Assembly: GCA_034435015.1 (NCBI GenBank)
Contig: DAOTYH010000047.1
Span: forward strand, 1-22,595
Direction: 5' to 3'
From: DAOTYH01 sp034435015
GTDB lineage: Bacteria > Chloroflexota > Anaerolineae > Aggregatilineales > UBA3940
Length of the DNA: 22,595 bases
The position numbers and the translations under genes are program-made. Numbering within the stretch: the stretch's first letter is position 1; each line of letters opens with the position of its first letter. This document shows, piece after piece, positions 8,023-15,617 of the stretch. The notes below the pieces were generated by a model that was not told the origin of the DNA, made no database searches, and worked only from the letters and a program-made list of their open reading frames with translations.

Positions 8023-8673
8023 TTGGACGAGCATGTCCGCCAATCTCTCAACCAATATGTACAAGACTTGTTCGGAAAGGAAGACGCTGTCCTGCGAGCT
8101 GTCCGGGAGGGAAATCTGGCACAGGGCCTCCCTGCGATCCAGATCGAGCCGGAGGCTGGACGGATGTTGCAATTCCTGCTGACGGCCATCAAGGCACGGC
8201 GGGTCGTGGAGATCGGGACATTAGGCGGCTACAGCGGAATATGGCTCGCCCGTGCCTTACCGGAAGATGGACGTCTCATCTCGCTGGAGGTTGACCCGGA
8301 GCGAGCCATGATCGCCCGTGCCGCTTTTGAGCAGGCGGGGGTAGGGGATCGGGCGGAAGTTCGCGTGGGGCATGCACTGGACAATCTACCAACACTCTCC
8401 GCTGAGGGGCCTTTCGATGCTGTCTTCATTGATGCAGACAAAAGGAACTATCCTGCCTACCTGACATGGGCATTGGATAATGTGCGTCTGGGCGGGCTGA
8501 TCATGGCACATAATGCCTTCTGGTATGGGGCAGTTGTCCAAGCGGAACGTTTGCCCGAAAGCGACGTACAGGGACTGTTGGCCTTCAATCGGCAGATCGC
8601 TGAAGACCCCCGCTTGATGGGCGTGATCATCCCGATAGGCGACGGGCTTTCGGTCGCCCTGCGTGTGCACTGA
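8023..8673 (+). CDS. Class I SAM-dependent O-methyltransferase (COMT/CCoAOMT-like)
   Basis: A 216-residue soluble methyltransferase. Motif I is VVEIGTLGGYSGIWLARALP, the acidic residue after strand two is in ISLEVDPERAM, and the metal/substrate region is DAVFIDADKRNYPAYL. These match the family of catechol and caffeoyl-CoA O-methyltransferases, whose bacterial members methylate small aromatic or other hydroxyl acceptors. The acceptor is unknown. The start is TTG, with GGAAGG about ten bases upstream, and no ATG fits better. The galactokinase gene starts 51 bases downstream. That suggests co-transcription but gives no obvious shared pathway. Confidence 0.92.
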   Translation: MDEHVRQSLNQYVQDLFGKEDAVLRAVREGNLAQGLPAIQIEPEAGRMLQFLLTAIKARRVVEIGTLGGYSGIWLARALPEDGRLISLEVDPERAMIARAAFEQAGVGDRAEVRVGHALDNLPTLSAEGPFDAVFIDADKRNYPAYLTWALDNVRLGGLIMAHNAFWYGAVVQAERLPESDVQGLLAFNRQIAEDPRLMGVIIPIGDGLSVALRVH

Positions 8674-8724
8674 TAGAACACATCTTTTTTTCTTTACCAT
8701 CCATAAAGAGGAAGGGGGTGGACA

Positions 8725-9933
8725 ATGCCAACCAAGCCATTTTTGCCTCAGCCGCCAGCCGGATTGGTTGAAAGTTTCACGGCGGCCTTCCATGCCCAGC
8801 CCGATTTCCTAGTATGCTCACCAGGGCGGGTTGATCTGATCGGGGCACATACTGACTACAACGAGGGCTGGGTATTACCCGCCGCCATTACACGTTCGGT
8901 CTGGCTGGCAGTCAAAGCATTGCCCAGCCCCCTGGTGATGCTTCGCGCGTTGGATTTCAATGAGGAGACAGCCTTTCGGCTGACCGATCTGGATAGCAAG
9001 AAGACTCTGTCAGACCAGCCGCTTCCACGTTGGGCAACTTATGCCGCGGGTGTAGCTTGGAGTCTGCAGGAGGCCGGGCTGGCCACACCGGGCAGTCAGA
9101 TCGCCATCCTGAGCGACATCCCCATTGGGGCTGGCCTGTCATCATCGGCGGCAGTTGAGGTAGCTTATGCTACCGCATGGGCACACGTCACGGGCTGGGA
9201 AGTAGACAAGATGGAGCTGGCTCAGCTTTGCCAGCGGGCTGAAAACGTCTATGTGGGGGTTAATTGCGGGTTGATGGATCAGTTCTCGTGTCTGTTTGGG
9301 AAGGCTGATCATGCGCTCCTTTTCGACTGCCGCACCCACAACTGGGAAGCACTCCCTCTAGATGAGAAGGCGGCACTGGTAGTAGCTGACACCGGCACAC
9401 GGCGCTCGCTGACAGACAGCCAATACAATGAACGACGTGCCGAATGCGAGCAGGCGGCTCGTGTCCTGCGGAGCTACCTGCCGCAGGTACGAACACTGCG
9501 TGATGTCTCTATAGAGCAATTTGAGGCCCATCAGGAAGTTGTCCCCCAGCCAAGCCGCAACCGCGCCCGTCATGTCATCACAGAGAATCAGCGTGTGCTG
9601 GCGGCGGCTAGCGCCCTCAGACAGGGGGACACAGCCGCCCTGGGACATCTAATGGACGAATCACACATCAGCGCCCGCGACCTGTTCGAAGCAAGCGGTC
9701 CGGAACTAGAGGCCATGTGGGAAGCCGCTCAGGGGCATCCAGCCCGGCTTGGCGGGCGGTTCATTGGAGCGGGCTGGGCCGGCTGTATGATCTTTCTGGT
9801 TGAGGCGGATGGAAGTGATGACTTTATCACCTATACCGCTCAACGCTACACCGAGAAGACTGGCTGTACGCCTTCACTCTACCGGATGCGTGCCGCTGAC
9901 GGCGCCCAGGTTGTGCCGTTCAAGGGCGTATAA
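8725..9933 (+). CDS. galK: Galactokinase-family GHMP sugar kinase
   Basis: A 402-residue kinase that transfers ATP phosphate to the anomeric hydroxyl of galactose or a related sugar. Three GHMP motifs are present: SPGRVDLIGAHTDYNEG (residues 32-48), IPIGAGLSSSAAVEVA, and GGRFIGAGWAGCMIF near the C-terminus. The catalytic base Asp185 lies in CGLMDQFSCLFG. In typical galactokinases the first motif reads GEHTDYN, and its Glu touches the sugar. Here that position is Ala41, so the specificity may differ. The start has a GAGGAAGGGGGTGG purine run directly upstream. The kinase-uridylyltransferase fusion follows after 35 bases. No galT or galE is nearby. I am sure of the family and less sure that galactose is the substrate. 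Confidence 0.88.
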   Translation: MPTKPFLPQPPAGLVESFTAAFHAQPDFLVCSPGRVDLIGAHTDYNEGWVLPAAITRSVWLAVKALPSPLVMLRALDFNEETAFRLTDLDSKKTLSDQPLPRWATYAAGVAWSLQEAGLATPGSQIAILSDIPIGAGLSSSAAVEVAYATAWAHVTGWEVDKMELAQLCQRAENVYVGVNCGLMDQFSCLFGKADHALLFDCRTHNWEALPLDEKAALVVADTGTRRSLTDSQYNERRAECEQAARVLRSYLPQVRTLRDVSIEQFEAHQEVVPQPSRNRARHVITENQRVLAAASALRQGDTAALGHLMDESHISARDLFEASGPELEAMWEAAQGHPARLGGRFIGAGWAGCMIFLVEADGSDDFITYTAQRYTEKTGCTPSLYRMRAADGAQVVPFKGV

Positions 9934-9968
9934 TTGCAGGTAACCAGCCTTACACAAGGAGAGCCAAA

Positions 9969-11891
9969 TTGAAGATTTTCGTTCCCGGACGTATTTGCCT
10001 GTTTGGTGAGCATTCTGACTGGGCAGGAGGATACCGACGCATCAATGCCGAGATCGAAAAGGGATATACGCTGATCACCGGCACGGATCAAGGTATCTAT
10101 GCGGAAGTAGAGCCGCATCCAACCTCGCTGGTGCTAACTTCCACCACACCTGATTGTGAGCGGTGCGGCCCCTACGTTATCCCGATGGAGCCGAACGCAC
10201 TGCTGGAGGAAGCTCAGCGCGGCGGCTTCTGGAGCTATGTGGCCGGTGTGGCCTATCAGGTCCTAACCAACTACCATGTGCGTGGTCTGGTGATTGACAA
10301 CTACAAGACCGATCTCCCCATCAAGAAGGGGCTTTCATCCAGTGCGGCGATCTGCGTGCTGACAGCACGGGCTTTCAACCGCGTCTATGATCTGAAGTTA
10401 ACTACGCGCGGCGAAATGGAACTGGCCTATCAGGGGGAGATCACAACCCCCTCGCGTTGCGGGCGGATGGATCAGGGTTGTGCATTTGGCAACCGCCCTG
10501 TGTTAATGACCTTCGACGGCGACCACCTCCAGACAACTGAACTCAAGGTGGGTAGTGAGATGCACTTTGTCATTGTTGATCTAGGTGCTCAGAAAGACAC
10601 GATGGAGATTCTGAAGCGCCTGAACAAGTGTTACCCCTTTGCCGAGACTGAGGTCGAGAAGGGGGTGCAGGAACTGCTAGGCCCGATCAACAAGCGCATC
10701 GTCAGTCAGGCCGTCGAGGCCCTGCAGGCCGGAGATGCCCGGCGGCTGGGCGAGCTGATGGTTGAGGCACAGGCCTTCTTCGACCGGTATGCTGCTCCCG
10801 CCTGCCCGGAAGAGCTGACCGCACCAGTGTTACATCATGTCCTGAATTATGAGCCGCTCAAACCGCACATCTGGGGCGGCAAAGGAGTAGGCTCACAGGG
10901 TGACGGCACTGCCCAGTTCATCGCCCGCAGTGCCGCCGACCAACAAGCGGTGATTGAGATTATTGAACGAGACCTGAATCTGTCATGTCTCAAGCTGACA
11001 ATTGGAACAGGCCCCAAGGTGCGCAAGGCGGTCATTCCAGCGGCGGGTTTTGGCACACGCCTGTTCCCGGCCAGCAAAGCTACCAAGAAGGAGCTGTTTC
11101 CCATTGTTGACCATGACGGAATCGCCAAGCCTGCCATTCTGCTGATCGTCGAAGAGGCGCTGGAAGCCGGCATCGAGGAAATCATCATTATTGTCCAAGA
11201 AGAAGACCTGGACGAGTTTCGCTCCTTCTTTAACGTGCAAGTCTCAATTGAGAATTACAACAAACTGCCTCCACAGTTTCAGGAATACTCAAAGCGCATT
11301 CTAGAGATGGGGCGCCGGATCAAGTTCGCCGTCCAGCCGACACAAGAAGGATTTGGCCACGCGGTTTATTGTGCACGCGAGGCGGTAGGCGACGAGCCGT
11401 TCCTGCTTATGCTGGGCGATCACATTTATCGCTCCACCGCTGAGAAATCTTGTGCCCGCCAGTTGATTGATGCCTACCAACAGTATGGAGTCAGCGTAGT
11501 AGGATTGCGGCGCACACCGGAGCATATGATCGGCAACTTTGGTACCGTGACAGGCGTCTGGAATGATGAGACCGGTATACTCAATATCACCGAGTTCGCT
11601 GAGAAGCCAACGGTAGACTACGCCCGCACCAACCTGCATGTTGCCGGAATGCCGGAGGGCGAGTACCTGACGGTGTTTGGACAATATATCATCAAGCCGC
11701 AGATATTCACCTATCTAGAGGAACACATCACCAACAACGTCCGGGAGCGGGGCGAATTCCAGCTTACCTCAGCGCTTGACCGGTTACGTCAGGAAGACGG
11801 CTTTTTGGGGCTGGTCATCATGGGGCGGCGGTTCGATATTGGCCTTCCAGAGTATTATCTGGAGACATTGCAAGCGTTTCGGGAATCATGA
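9969..11891 (+). CDS. Bifunctional GHMP sugar kinase / UTP-sugar-1-phosphate uridylyltransferase fusion
   Basis: A 640-residue two-domain enzyme. Residues 1-345 are a galactokinase-like GHMP kinase: PGRICLFGEHSDWAGG (6-21, keeping Arg8, Glu14, His15 and Asp17), KKGLSSSAAICV (119-130), catalytic Asp168 in CGRMDQGCAFG, and GGKGVGSQGDG from 303. Residues 351-640 are a GalU-like nucleotidyltransferase: KAVIPAAGFGTRLFPASKAT (353-372), the metal-site motif LMLGDHIY and the FAEKP motif. The junction is short, and the frame is open throughout with no stop. The likely joint reaction is free sugar to sugar-1-phosphate to UDP-sugar. The sugar is not known, and glucuronate, galactose or galacturonate are candidates. 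The start is TTG with AAGGAGAG upstream. It follows galactokinase by 35 bases. Confidence 0.88.
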   Translation: MKIFVPGRICLFGEHSDWAGGYRRINAEIEKGYTLITGTDQGIYAEVEPHPTSLVLTSTTPDCERCGPYVIPMEPNALLEEAQRGGFWSYVAGVAYQVLTNYHVRGLVIDNYKTDLPIKKGLSSSAAICVLTARAFNRVYDLKLTTRGEMELAYQGEITTPSRCGRMDQGCAFGNRPVLMTFDGDHLQTTELKVGSEMHFVIVDLGAQKDTMEILKRLNKCYPFAETEVEKGVQELLGPINKRIVSQAVEALQAGDARRLGELMVEAQAFFDRYAAPACPEELTAPVLHHVLNYEPLKPHIWGGKGVGSQGDGTAQFIARSAADQQAVIEIIERDLNLSCLKLTIGTGPKVRKAVIPAAGFGTRLFPASKATKKELFPIVDHDGIAKPAILLIVEEALEAGIEEIIIIVQEEDLDEFRSFFNVQVSIENYNKLPPQFQEYSKRILEMGRRIKFAVQPTQEGFGHAVYCAREAVGDEPFLLMLGDHIYRSTAEKSCARQLIDAYQQYGVSVVGLRRTPEHMIGNFGTVTGVWNDETGILNITEFAEKPTVDYARTNLHVAGMPEGEYLTVFGQYIIKPQIFTYLEEHITNNVRERGEFQLTSALDRLRQEDGFLGLVIMGRRFDIGLPEYYLETLQAFRES

Positions 11892-11908
11892 GAGTCCTTT
11901 CAGCAGTG

Positions 11909-11931
11909 GGGCATAGGCAAGCCCTATGCCC
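11909..11931 (+). terminator. Hairpin terminator after the fusion gene
   Basis: A 9-bp perfect stem (11909-11917 with 11923-11931) with loop CAAGC lies 18 bases after the fusion stop. It is followed by TTACCTTCTT, which is only moderately T-rich, so termination may be partial. It falls upstream of the lipoprotein start, separating the sugar genes from it. Confidence 0.65.
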
Positions 11932-12008
11932 TTACCTTCTTGAGGCCCTTCATTACCCAGAAAGCGGCAAATCAAATAATTTCTTCTCTTCGCATTAACA
12001 GGATGGCT

Positions 12009-12959
12009 ATGCGAGCAAAATCTCACTTAACCCTTCTGCCTCTTACCTGCATTACGCTGATCTGCCTGCTCATGCTGAACGCCTGTGCCGACCCGCCGCC
12101 TGCTACCCCAGAAATCGCTTCTGCTACACCAACGCCTCTTCCCACAGGCACGGCTCTGCCGTCGGCTACACCTACTCTGCCCCCCACACCGACAGCCACC
12201 CCTTTGCCCAACCGCTTCACGGATGAACATGGGGTTGTCATGGTGCTTATTCCTGCCGGTGAGTTCATTATGGGCAGTGATACTGGTTTCCCAGATGAGA
12301 AGCCAGTCCACACGGTCTATCTGGATGCCTTCTACATTGACCTTCTGGAGGTAACCAATCGGCAGTATCAAGACTGCGTTGAGGCAGGGGCCTGCCAGCC
12401 GCCGCGCCAGATCAGCTCGCCCACACGTCCCTTCTACTTTGGCAATCCCCAGTATGACAACTACCCCGTCATCTACATTAGCTGGTACGATGCGTTTGAC
12501 TTCTGTGCTTGGCGGGGGGCGCGGCTGCCGACTGAGGCCGAATGGGAGAAAGCCGCCCGCGGCACAGACGGGCGTACCTACCCGTGGGGTAATCAAGAAC
12601 CCACCCCGGAATTGCTCAACTTCACGTGGCCGGACGGCGCATTCGAAGGGAGACCGCTTTACGACACAGCGCCGGTCGGCAGTTATCCGCTGGGGGCCAG
12701 CCCATATGGTGTGCTGGATATGGCTGGTAACGTTTACGAATGGGTCCAGGATGTCTATGCACCGGACTACTACTCAGTCTCGCCTGCCGTCAACCCTACC
12801 GGCCCATCGGAAGGCTCATATCGTGTGACACGCGGCGGATCGTTCTACAATCAAGCCTTTCGTAACCGCTCGGCCAACCGCAACAACGCCTTTATCCCCG
12901 CCGACTCGGTCCACTTCGATGGGGGGGCACGCTGTGCAAGAGATGTACCTGGAAATTAG
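12009..12959 (+). CDS. Lipoprotein with formylglycine-generating-enzyme (SUMF1) fold
   Basis: A 316-residue predicted lipoprotein. The signal peptide (from MRAKSHLTLL) ends in the lipobox L-N-A-C, with Cys26 as lipidation site. A Thr/Pro-rich stalk of about 40 residues follows, then a FGE-sulfatase domain beginning at VMVLIPAGEFIMGS. Typical blocks are LLEVTNRQYQDCV, RLPTEAEWEKAARG, YPWGN, DMAGNVYEWVQD and VTRGGSF...GARCARD. The pair of catalytic cysteines of true formylglycine-generating enzyme is missing: the relevant region reads GGSFYNQAFRNRSANRN. It is therefore more likely a binding or structural relative than a sulfatase activator. ATG 12009 has AGGA five bases upstream. ATG 12003 is an alternative start, and a TTG at 11940 would spoil the signal peptide. 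Confidence 0.9.
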   Translation: MRAKSHLTLLPLTCITLICLLMLNACADPPPATPEIASATPTPLPTGTALPSATPTLPPTPTATPLPNRFTDEHGVVMVLIPAGEFIMGSDTGFPDEKPVHTVYLDAFYIDLLEVTNRQYQDCVEAGACQPPRQISSPTRPFYFGNPQYDNYPVIYISWYDAFDFCAWRGARLPTEAEWEKAARGTDGRTYPWGNQEPTPELLNFTWPDGAFEGRPLYDTAPVGSYPLGASPYGVLDMAGNVYEWVQDVYAPDYYSVSPAVNPTGPSEGSYRVTRGGSFYNQAFRNRSANRNNAFIPADSVHFDGGARCARDVPGN

Positions 12960-12973
12960 CCTCCCCTGAAGAA

Positions 12974-13003
12974 AGAGCGGCCATACGCCGCTCTGTTTTT
13001 TTT
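12974..13003 (+). terminator. Rho-independent terminator of the lipoprotein gene
   Basis: An 8-bp stem (12974-12981 with 12987-12994) with loop CATAC is followed by G and eight T residues. It lies 15 bases after the lipoprotein stop. Its T-run overlaps the last codons' edge of the convergent phosphoesterase gene (stop at 13002-13004). Confidence 0.9.
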
Positions 13004-13742
13004 ACCACCCGTGCTCAAGGCGCATGATCAGCCGCTCCGGCATATCCGCATCACGCATCCGCTTCTGCACCGCCTTGTAATCGTAGGGAATGCGGCGGAA
13101 CTCCCATGTCATCAGTTCCGTGTCCAAGATGGCATAGGCGGCACGCGGGTCTGAGTCACGCGGCTGACCCACACTACCGGGGTTGATGATCTGACGGACT
13201 CCATCGAGGCGGGTCTGCTGACCGTAGACAGGAGCAACCGGGTCACAATCCCCCTTATCTCCCACCAGCTTAAAGGTCACCGGTGTATGAGTGTGCCCGA
13301 CCAGACAGTAAGTAGTCTGGAAGTGGGGGAAATTGAGGGCGGCGATCAGGGGATCGAGGATATATTCCCAGACCGGCTCGCGGGGAGAGCCGTGAGCTAA
13401 AGTAAAATCCCCCAACACAAAGGTAGTGTTGAGGGCTTCAAGGTAAGCGAGATTCTCATCGGTAAGGGTCTCGCGCGTCCAGCCCACTGCCTTACGGGCA
13501 TCAGCATTGAAGGTGCGAATATCAAGGCGGCCCAGTGCCGCCCAGTCGTGGTTGCCAGCCAAACACAAATGGGGCATACCGCGTAACAGCTCAATACACT
13601 CGTTAGGGTCTGGTCCGTAGCCGACTACATCTCCCAGACACCACACAAAGTCGTAGTCTTTACCCAATATACCCGCATCTTTGAGGACAGCCTGAAAGGC
13701 GGTTAGGTTGGCATGAATATCAGAGATAACCAGATAACGCAT
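13002..13742 (-). CDS. Calcineurin-like metallophosphoesterase (YfcE/MJ0936-like)
   Basis: A 246-residue cytoplasmic phosphoesterase that binds two metal ions. The motifs are in order: ISDIHANLTAF (D and H ligands), CLGDVVGYGPDPNECI, LAGNHDWAALG, LAHGSPREP, and VGHTHTPVTF. The GYGPDPNECIELL segment is typical of the YfcE-like branch, where members act on cyclic or other phosphodiesters in vitro, so the true substrate is uncertain. It is a different branch from the two tandem phosphoesterases at 19608-21442. It is transcribed leftward, divergent from the gene at 13974 and convergent with the lipoprotein gene. Confidence 0.93.
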   Translation of the reverse strand: MRYLVISDIHANLTAFQAVLKDAGILGKDYDFVWCLGDVVGYGPDPNECIELLRGMPHLCLAGNHDWAALGRLDIRTFNADARKAVGWTRETLTDENLAYLEALNTTFVLGDFTLAHGSPREPVWEYILDPLIAALNFPHFQTTYCLVGHTHTPVTFKLVGDKGDCDPVAPVYGQQTRLDGVRQIINPGSVGQPRDSDPRAAYAILDTELMTWEFRRIPYDYKAVQKRMRDADMPERLIMRLEHGW

Positions 13743-13907
13743 AATCAGATACCTTTAATAAAGGCTATTCGCATCATGATATCAAAAAAGCATTTCTGTG
13801 TAGGCCGAGTTGCTTCATCTTACCATAAGACCCAAATTGAGGGCAACCAGCAAAGCCGGCAGTGACGGTGCAATGAATGATCATACTGGTCGTCCTCAGT
13901 GGCTGCC

Positions 13908-13935
13908 TTGTCTTGTTTCCACCCTTAGATACAAT
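13908..13935 (+). promoter_or_regulatory. Promoter for the acidic protein / PLD / HerA unit
   Basis: TTGTCT (13908-13913, 4/6 to the -35) and TACAAT (13930-13935, 5/6 to the -10) are separated by 16 bases. Transcription would start near 13942, about 32 bases before the GTG start at 13974. The region between the divergent genes (13743-13973) otherwise shows an A/T-rich stretch near 13757-13785 that could hold the leftward promoter, but I do not call it. Confidence 0.45.
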
Positions 13936-13973
13936 TAGGTTACCGGAGGACGGGTATCAAAGAAGGTGTAACC

Positions 13974-14399
13974 GTGATCGAAGAGCGTATCCAGCGGGCC
14001 GCCGAGCAGATACTGGACGACAGCAGTTTGACAGGCGATATGGAGGATGTCCCAGCCACGCAGTTGATTGAGTGGGGCATAGGCATCGCTAAACGGCTGG
14101 CGGCAAGCACCGCAGGGTTGGATGATATGGAGGCTGAGGAACAGCTTGCCATGAAGCTGATGAATCTGCGCTCAACCATGCGCCGAATTAATAAGTTGAT
14201 TGGCTTGCTGGATACCCTGTCCCCTGAAGAGAAAACAGAGAAGTTTCGATTGATCCGTGAGGCCGCCGCACAAGTGCCCGGCTTAAGGGCTGACCTGCCC
14301 GATGACCTTTCGGCAACGCAGGCCGAAGAGCCAGAAGCAGTGTTAACAGCCATCCTTTCGTATCTGACGCCAGAGGAGAGCGAAGATGACACGTCGTAA
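13974..14399 (+). CDS. Small acidic helical protein of unknown function
   Basis: A 141-residue protein that I do not recognise. It is rich in Glu, Asp, Ala and Leu, has no signal peptide or membrane segment, and should be mostly alpha-helical. It contains MEAEEQLAMKLMNLRSTMRR and SPEEKTEKFRLIREAA, and ends in an acidic TPEESEDDTS tail. The start is GTG with AAGGTG about six bases upstream. Its last 14 bases overlap the start of the PLD-family gene, in a different frame, which points to translational coupling. The context suggests a cytoplasmic partner or regulator of the PLD protein or the HerA-like ATPase, but that is only guilt by association. The coding call itself is strong because of this overlap and the long clean frame. 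Confidence 0.8.
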   Translation: MIEERIQRAAEQILDDSSLTGDMEDVPATQLIEWGIGIAKRLAASTAGLDDMEAEEQLAMKLMNLRSTMRRINKLIGLLDTLSPEEKTEKFRLIREAAAQVPGLRADLPDDLSATQAEEPEAVLTAILSYLTPEESEDDTS

Positions 14400-15555
14400 A
14401 AGTAGCCGATCCACCCCAGCCGCCCGGATGATGGCAGGGCTGGTTATCCTGGCTGTGCTGATTGTCGCGGGAGTCTTATACGGCGGAGACGCTGTTTCGA
14501 GGATTCTGGGGGGCGAAGCAACAGGCAGGGAAGCGACGATCAGTGAGGTAACGGCGCCGAGAGAAGAGGGCGGCGGTAGCGGCTCATATTACACCATCTA
14601 TTTCACTGAGCCGGCCAGCTATCCGAGAGACACGACGACCGGCGGCATTGAGGAGAACTTGATCGCGTTGATCAACGAGGCCCAAAGCAGTATAGACTTT
14701 GCGGTTTTCGAGTTCAACCTGCAAGATGTAGCTGATGCTCTGATCGCCGCCCATCAACGCGGTGTGCAGATTCGCGCTGTTTATGACAATGAGCATACAG
14801 CAGATGATCCCCAGATGGAGCAACTGATCCGTGCGGGCATCCCTGCCACACCTGATCAGCGCGGCGCTTTTATGCACAACAAGTTCTTCGTGATTGACCG
14901 TTTCATTGTCTGGACAGGCTCATGGAATGTGACCATCAATGACACGTTCCGCAATAACAACAACGCGATTGTCATCCGCTCGTCCCGTCTGGCAGAGAAC
15001 TATACCGCCGAATTTGAAGAGATGTTTAACGGGCGGTTTGGCCCCACCTCTCCCTCCCAGACGCCCAACCCTGTCTTCACATTGGATGGGATCAGAATCG
15101 AGAACTACTTCGCGCCGGAAGACAACGTGATGCCCCGTGTAGTGGAGGTAGTCTCTCAGGCCACACAGACGATCCATTTTATGACCTTCTCCTTCACTGA
15201 CGACAGCCTAGCCGATGCCATGATCAACCGCGCCGCGGCTGGAGTAGAGGTCGTCGGCATTTTCGAGCAACGCGGGGCCAATACCGAACATTCTTCTTGC
15301 CCGCCCATGCTGAACGCCGGACTGGATGTGCGTCTGGACGGCAACCCGCGTACCTTCCATCACAAAGTGATCATTATTGACGGCTCGATTGTTGTGCTGG
15401 GTTCATTCAATTTCAGCGCCAACGCGACCCAGTCAAACGACGAGAATCTGTTGATCATCTATGATCCCAGTGTGGCCGCCCTGTACGAGGCCGAATTCAA
15501 TCGGCGGTTGTCTGAGTCTGTGATGCCGGTGGGCGGCCAGTGCCGCTCAAGTTAG
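14386..15555 (+). CDS. Membrane-anchored phospholipase D / nuclease-family protein
   Basis: A 389-residue protein with both HKD half-sites of the PLD superfamily. The first is H164-N-K166-FFVI-D171, followed by TGSWNVTINDTFRNNNN. The second is H325-H-K327-VIII-D332, followed by GSFNFSANATQSNDEN. The G-S-x-N pattern after each site and the small size resemble the Nuc-type nucleases more than large phospholipases. An N-terminal hydrophobic segment (MMAGLVILAVLIVAGVLYGG, residues 15-34) after a basic stretch predicts a membrane anchor, with the catalytic domain outside the cytoplasm. It overlaps the acidic-protein gene by 14 bases and precedes the HerA-like gene by 62 bases. DNA, RNA or phospholipid could be the substrate. 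Confidence 0.9.
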   Translation: MTRRKSSRSTPAARMMAGLVILAVLIVAGVLYGGDAVSRILGGEATGREATISEVTAPREEGGGSGSYYTIYFTEPASYPRDTTTGGIEENLIALINEAQSSIDFAVFEFNLQDVADALIAAHQRGVQIRAVYDNEHTADDPQMEQLIRAGIPATPDQRGAFMHNKFFVIDRFIVWTGSWNVTINDTFRNNNNAIVIRSSRLAENYTAEFEEMFNGRFGPTSPSQTPNPVFTLDGIRIENYFAPEDNVMPRVVEVVSQATQTIHFMTFSFTDDSLADAMINRAAAGVEVVGIFEQRGANTEHSSCPPMLNAGLDVRLDGNPRTFHHKVIIIDGSIVVLGSFNFSANATQSNDENLLIIYDPSVAALYEAEFNRRLSESVMPVGGQCRSS

Positions 15556-15617
15556 ACAGGCAGTATGGTCTTGGGCCAATAAGCGATTGTTAGGTTCTTT
15601 CATGGAAAGAGGGTTAC

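Noticed and set aside
11940..12008. Longer lipoprotein start at TTG 11940
   Set aside because: It would place 23 polar residues before the signal peptide and begins right after the terminator hairpin, with no ribosome site.
12921..12927. Possible frameshift at the run of seven G residues near the lipoprotein 3' end
   Set aside because: The expected family ending (GARCARD) follows in the same frame, so the run is read correctly.
13877..14071. 64-codon rightward frame before the acidic protein
   Set aside because: It is read in another frame across the start of a better-supported gene and its Arg/Gly-rich translation looks like a shadow.
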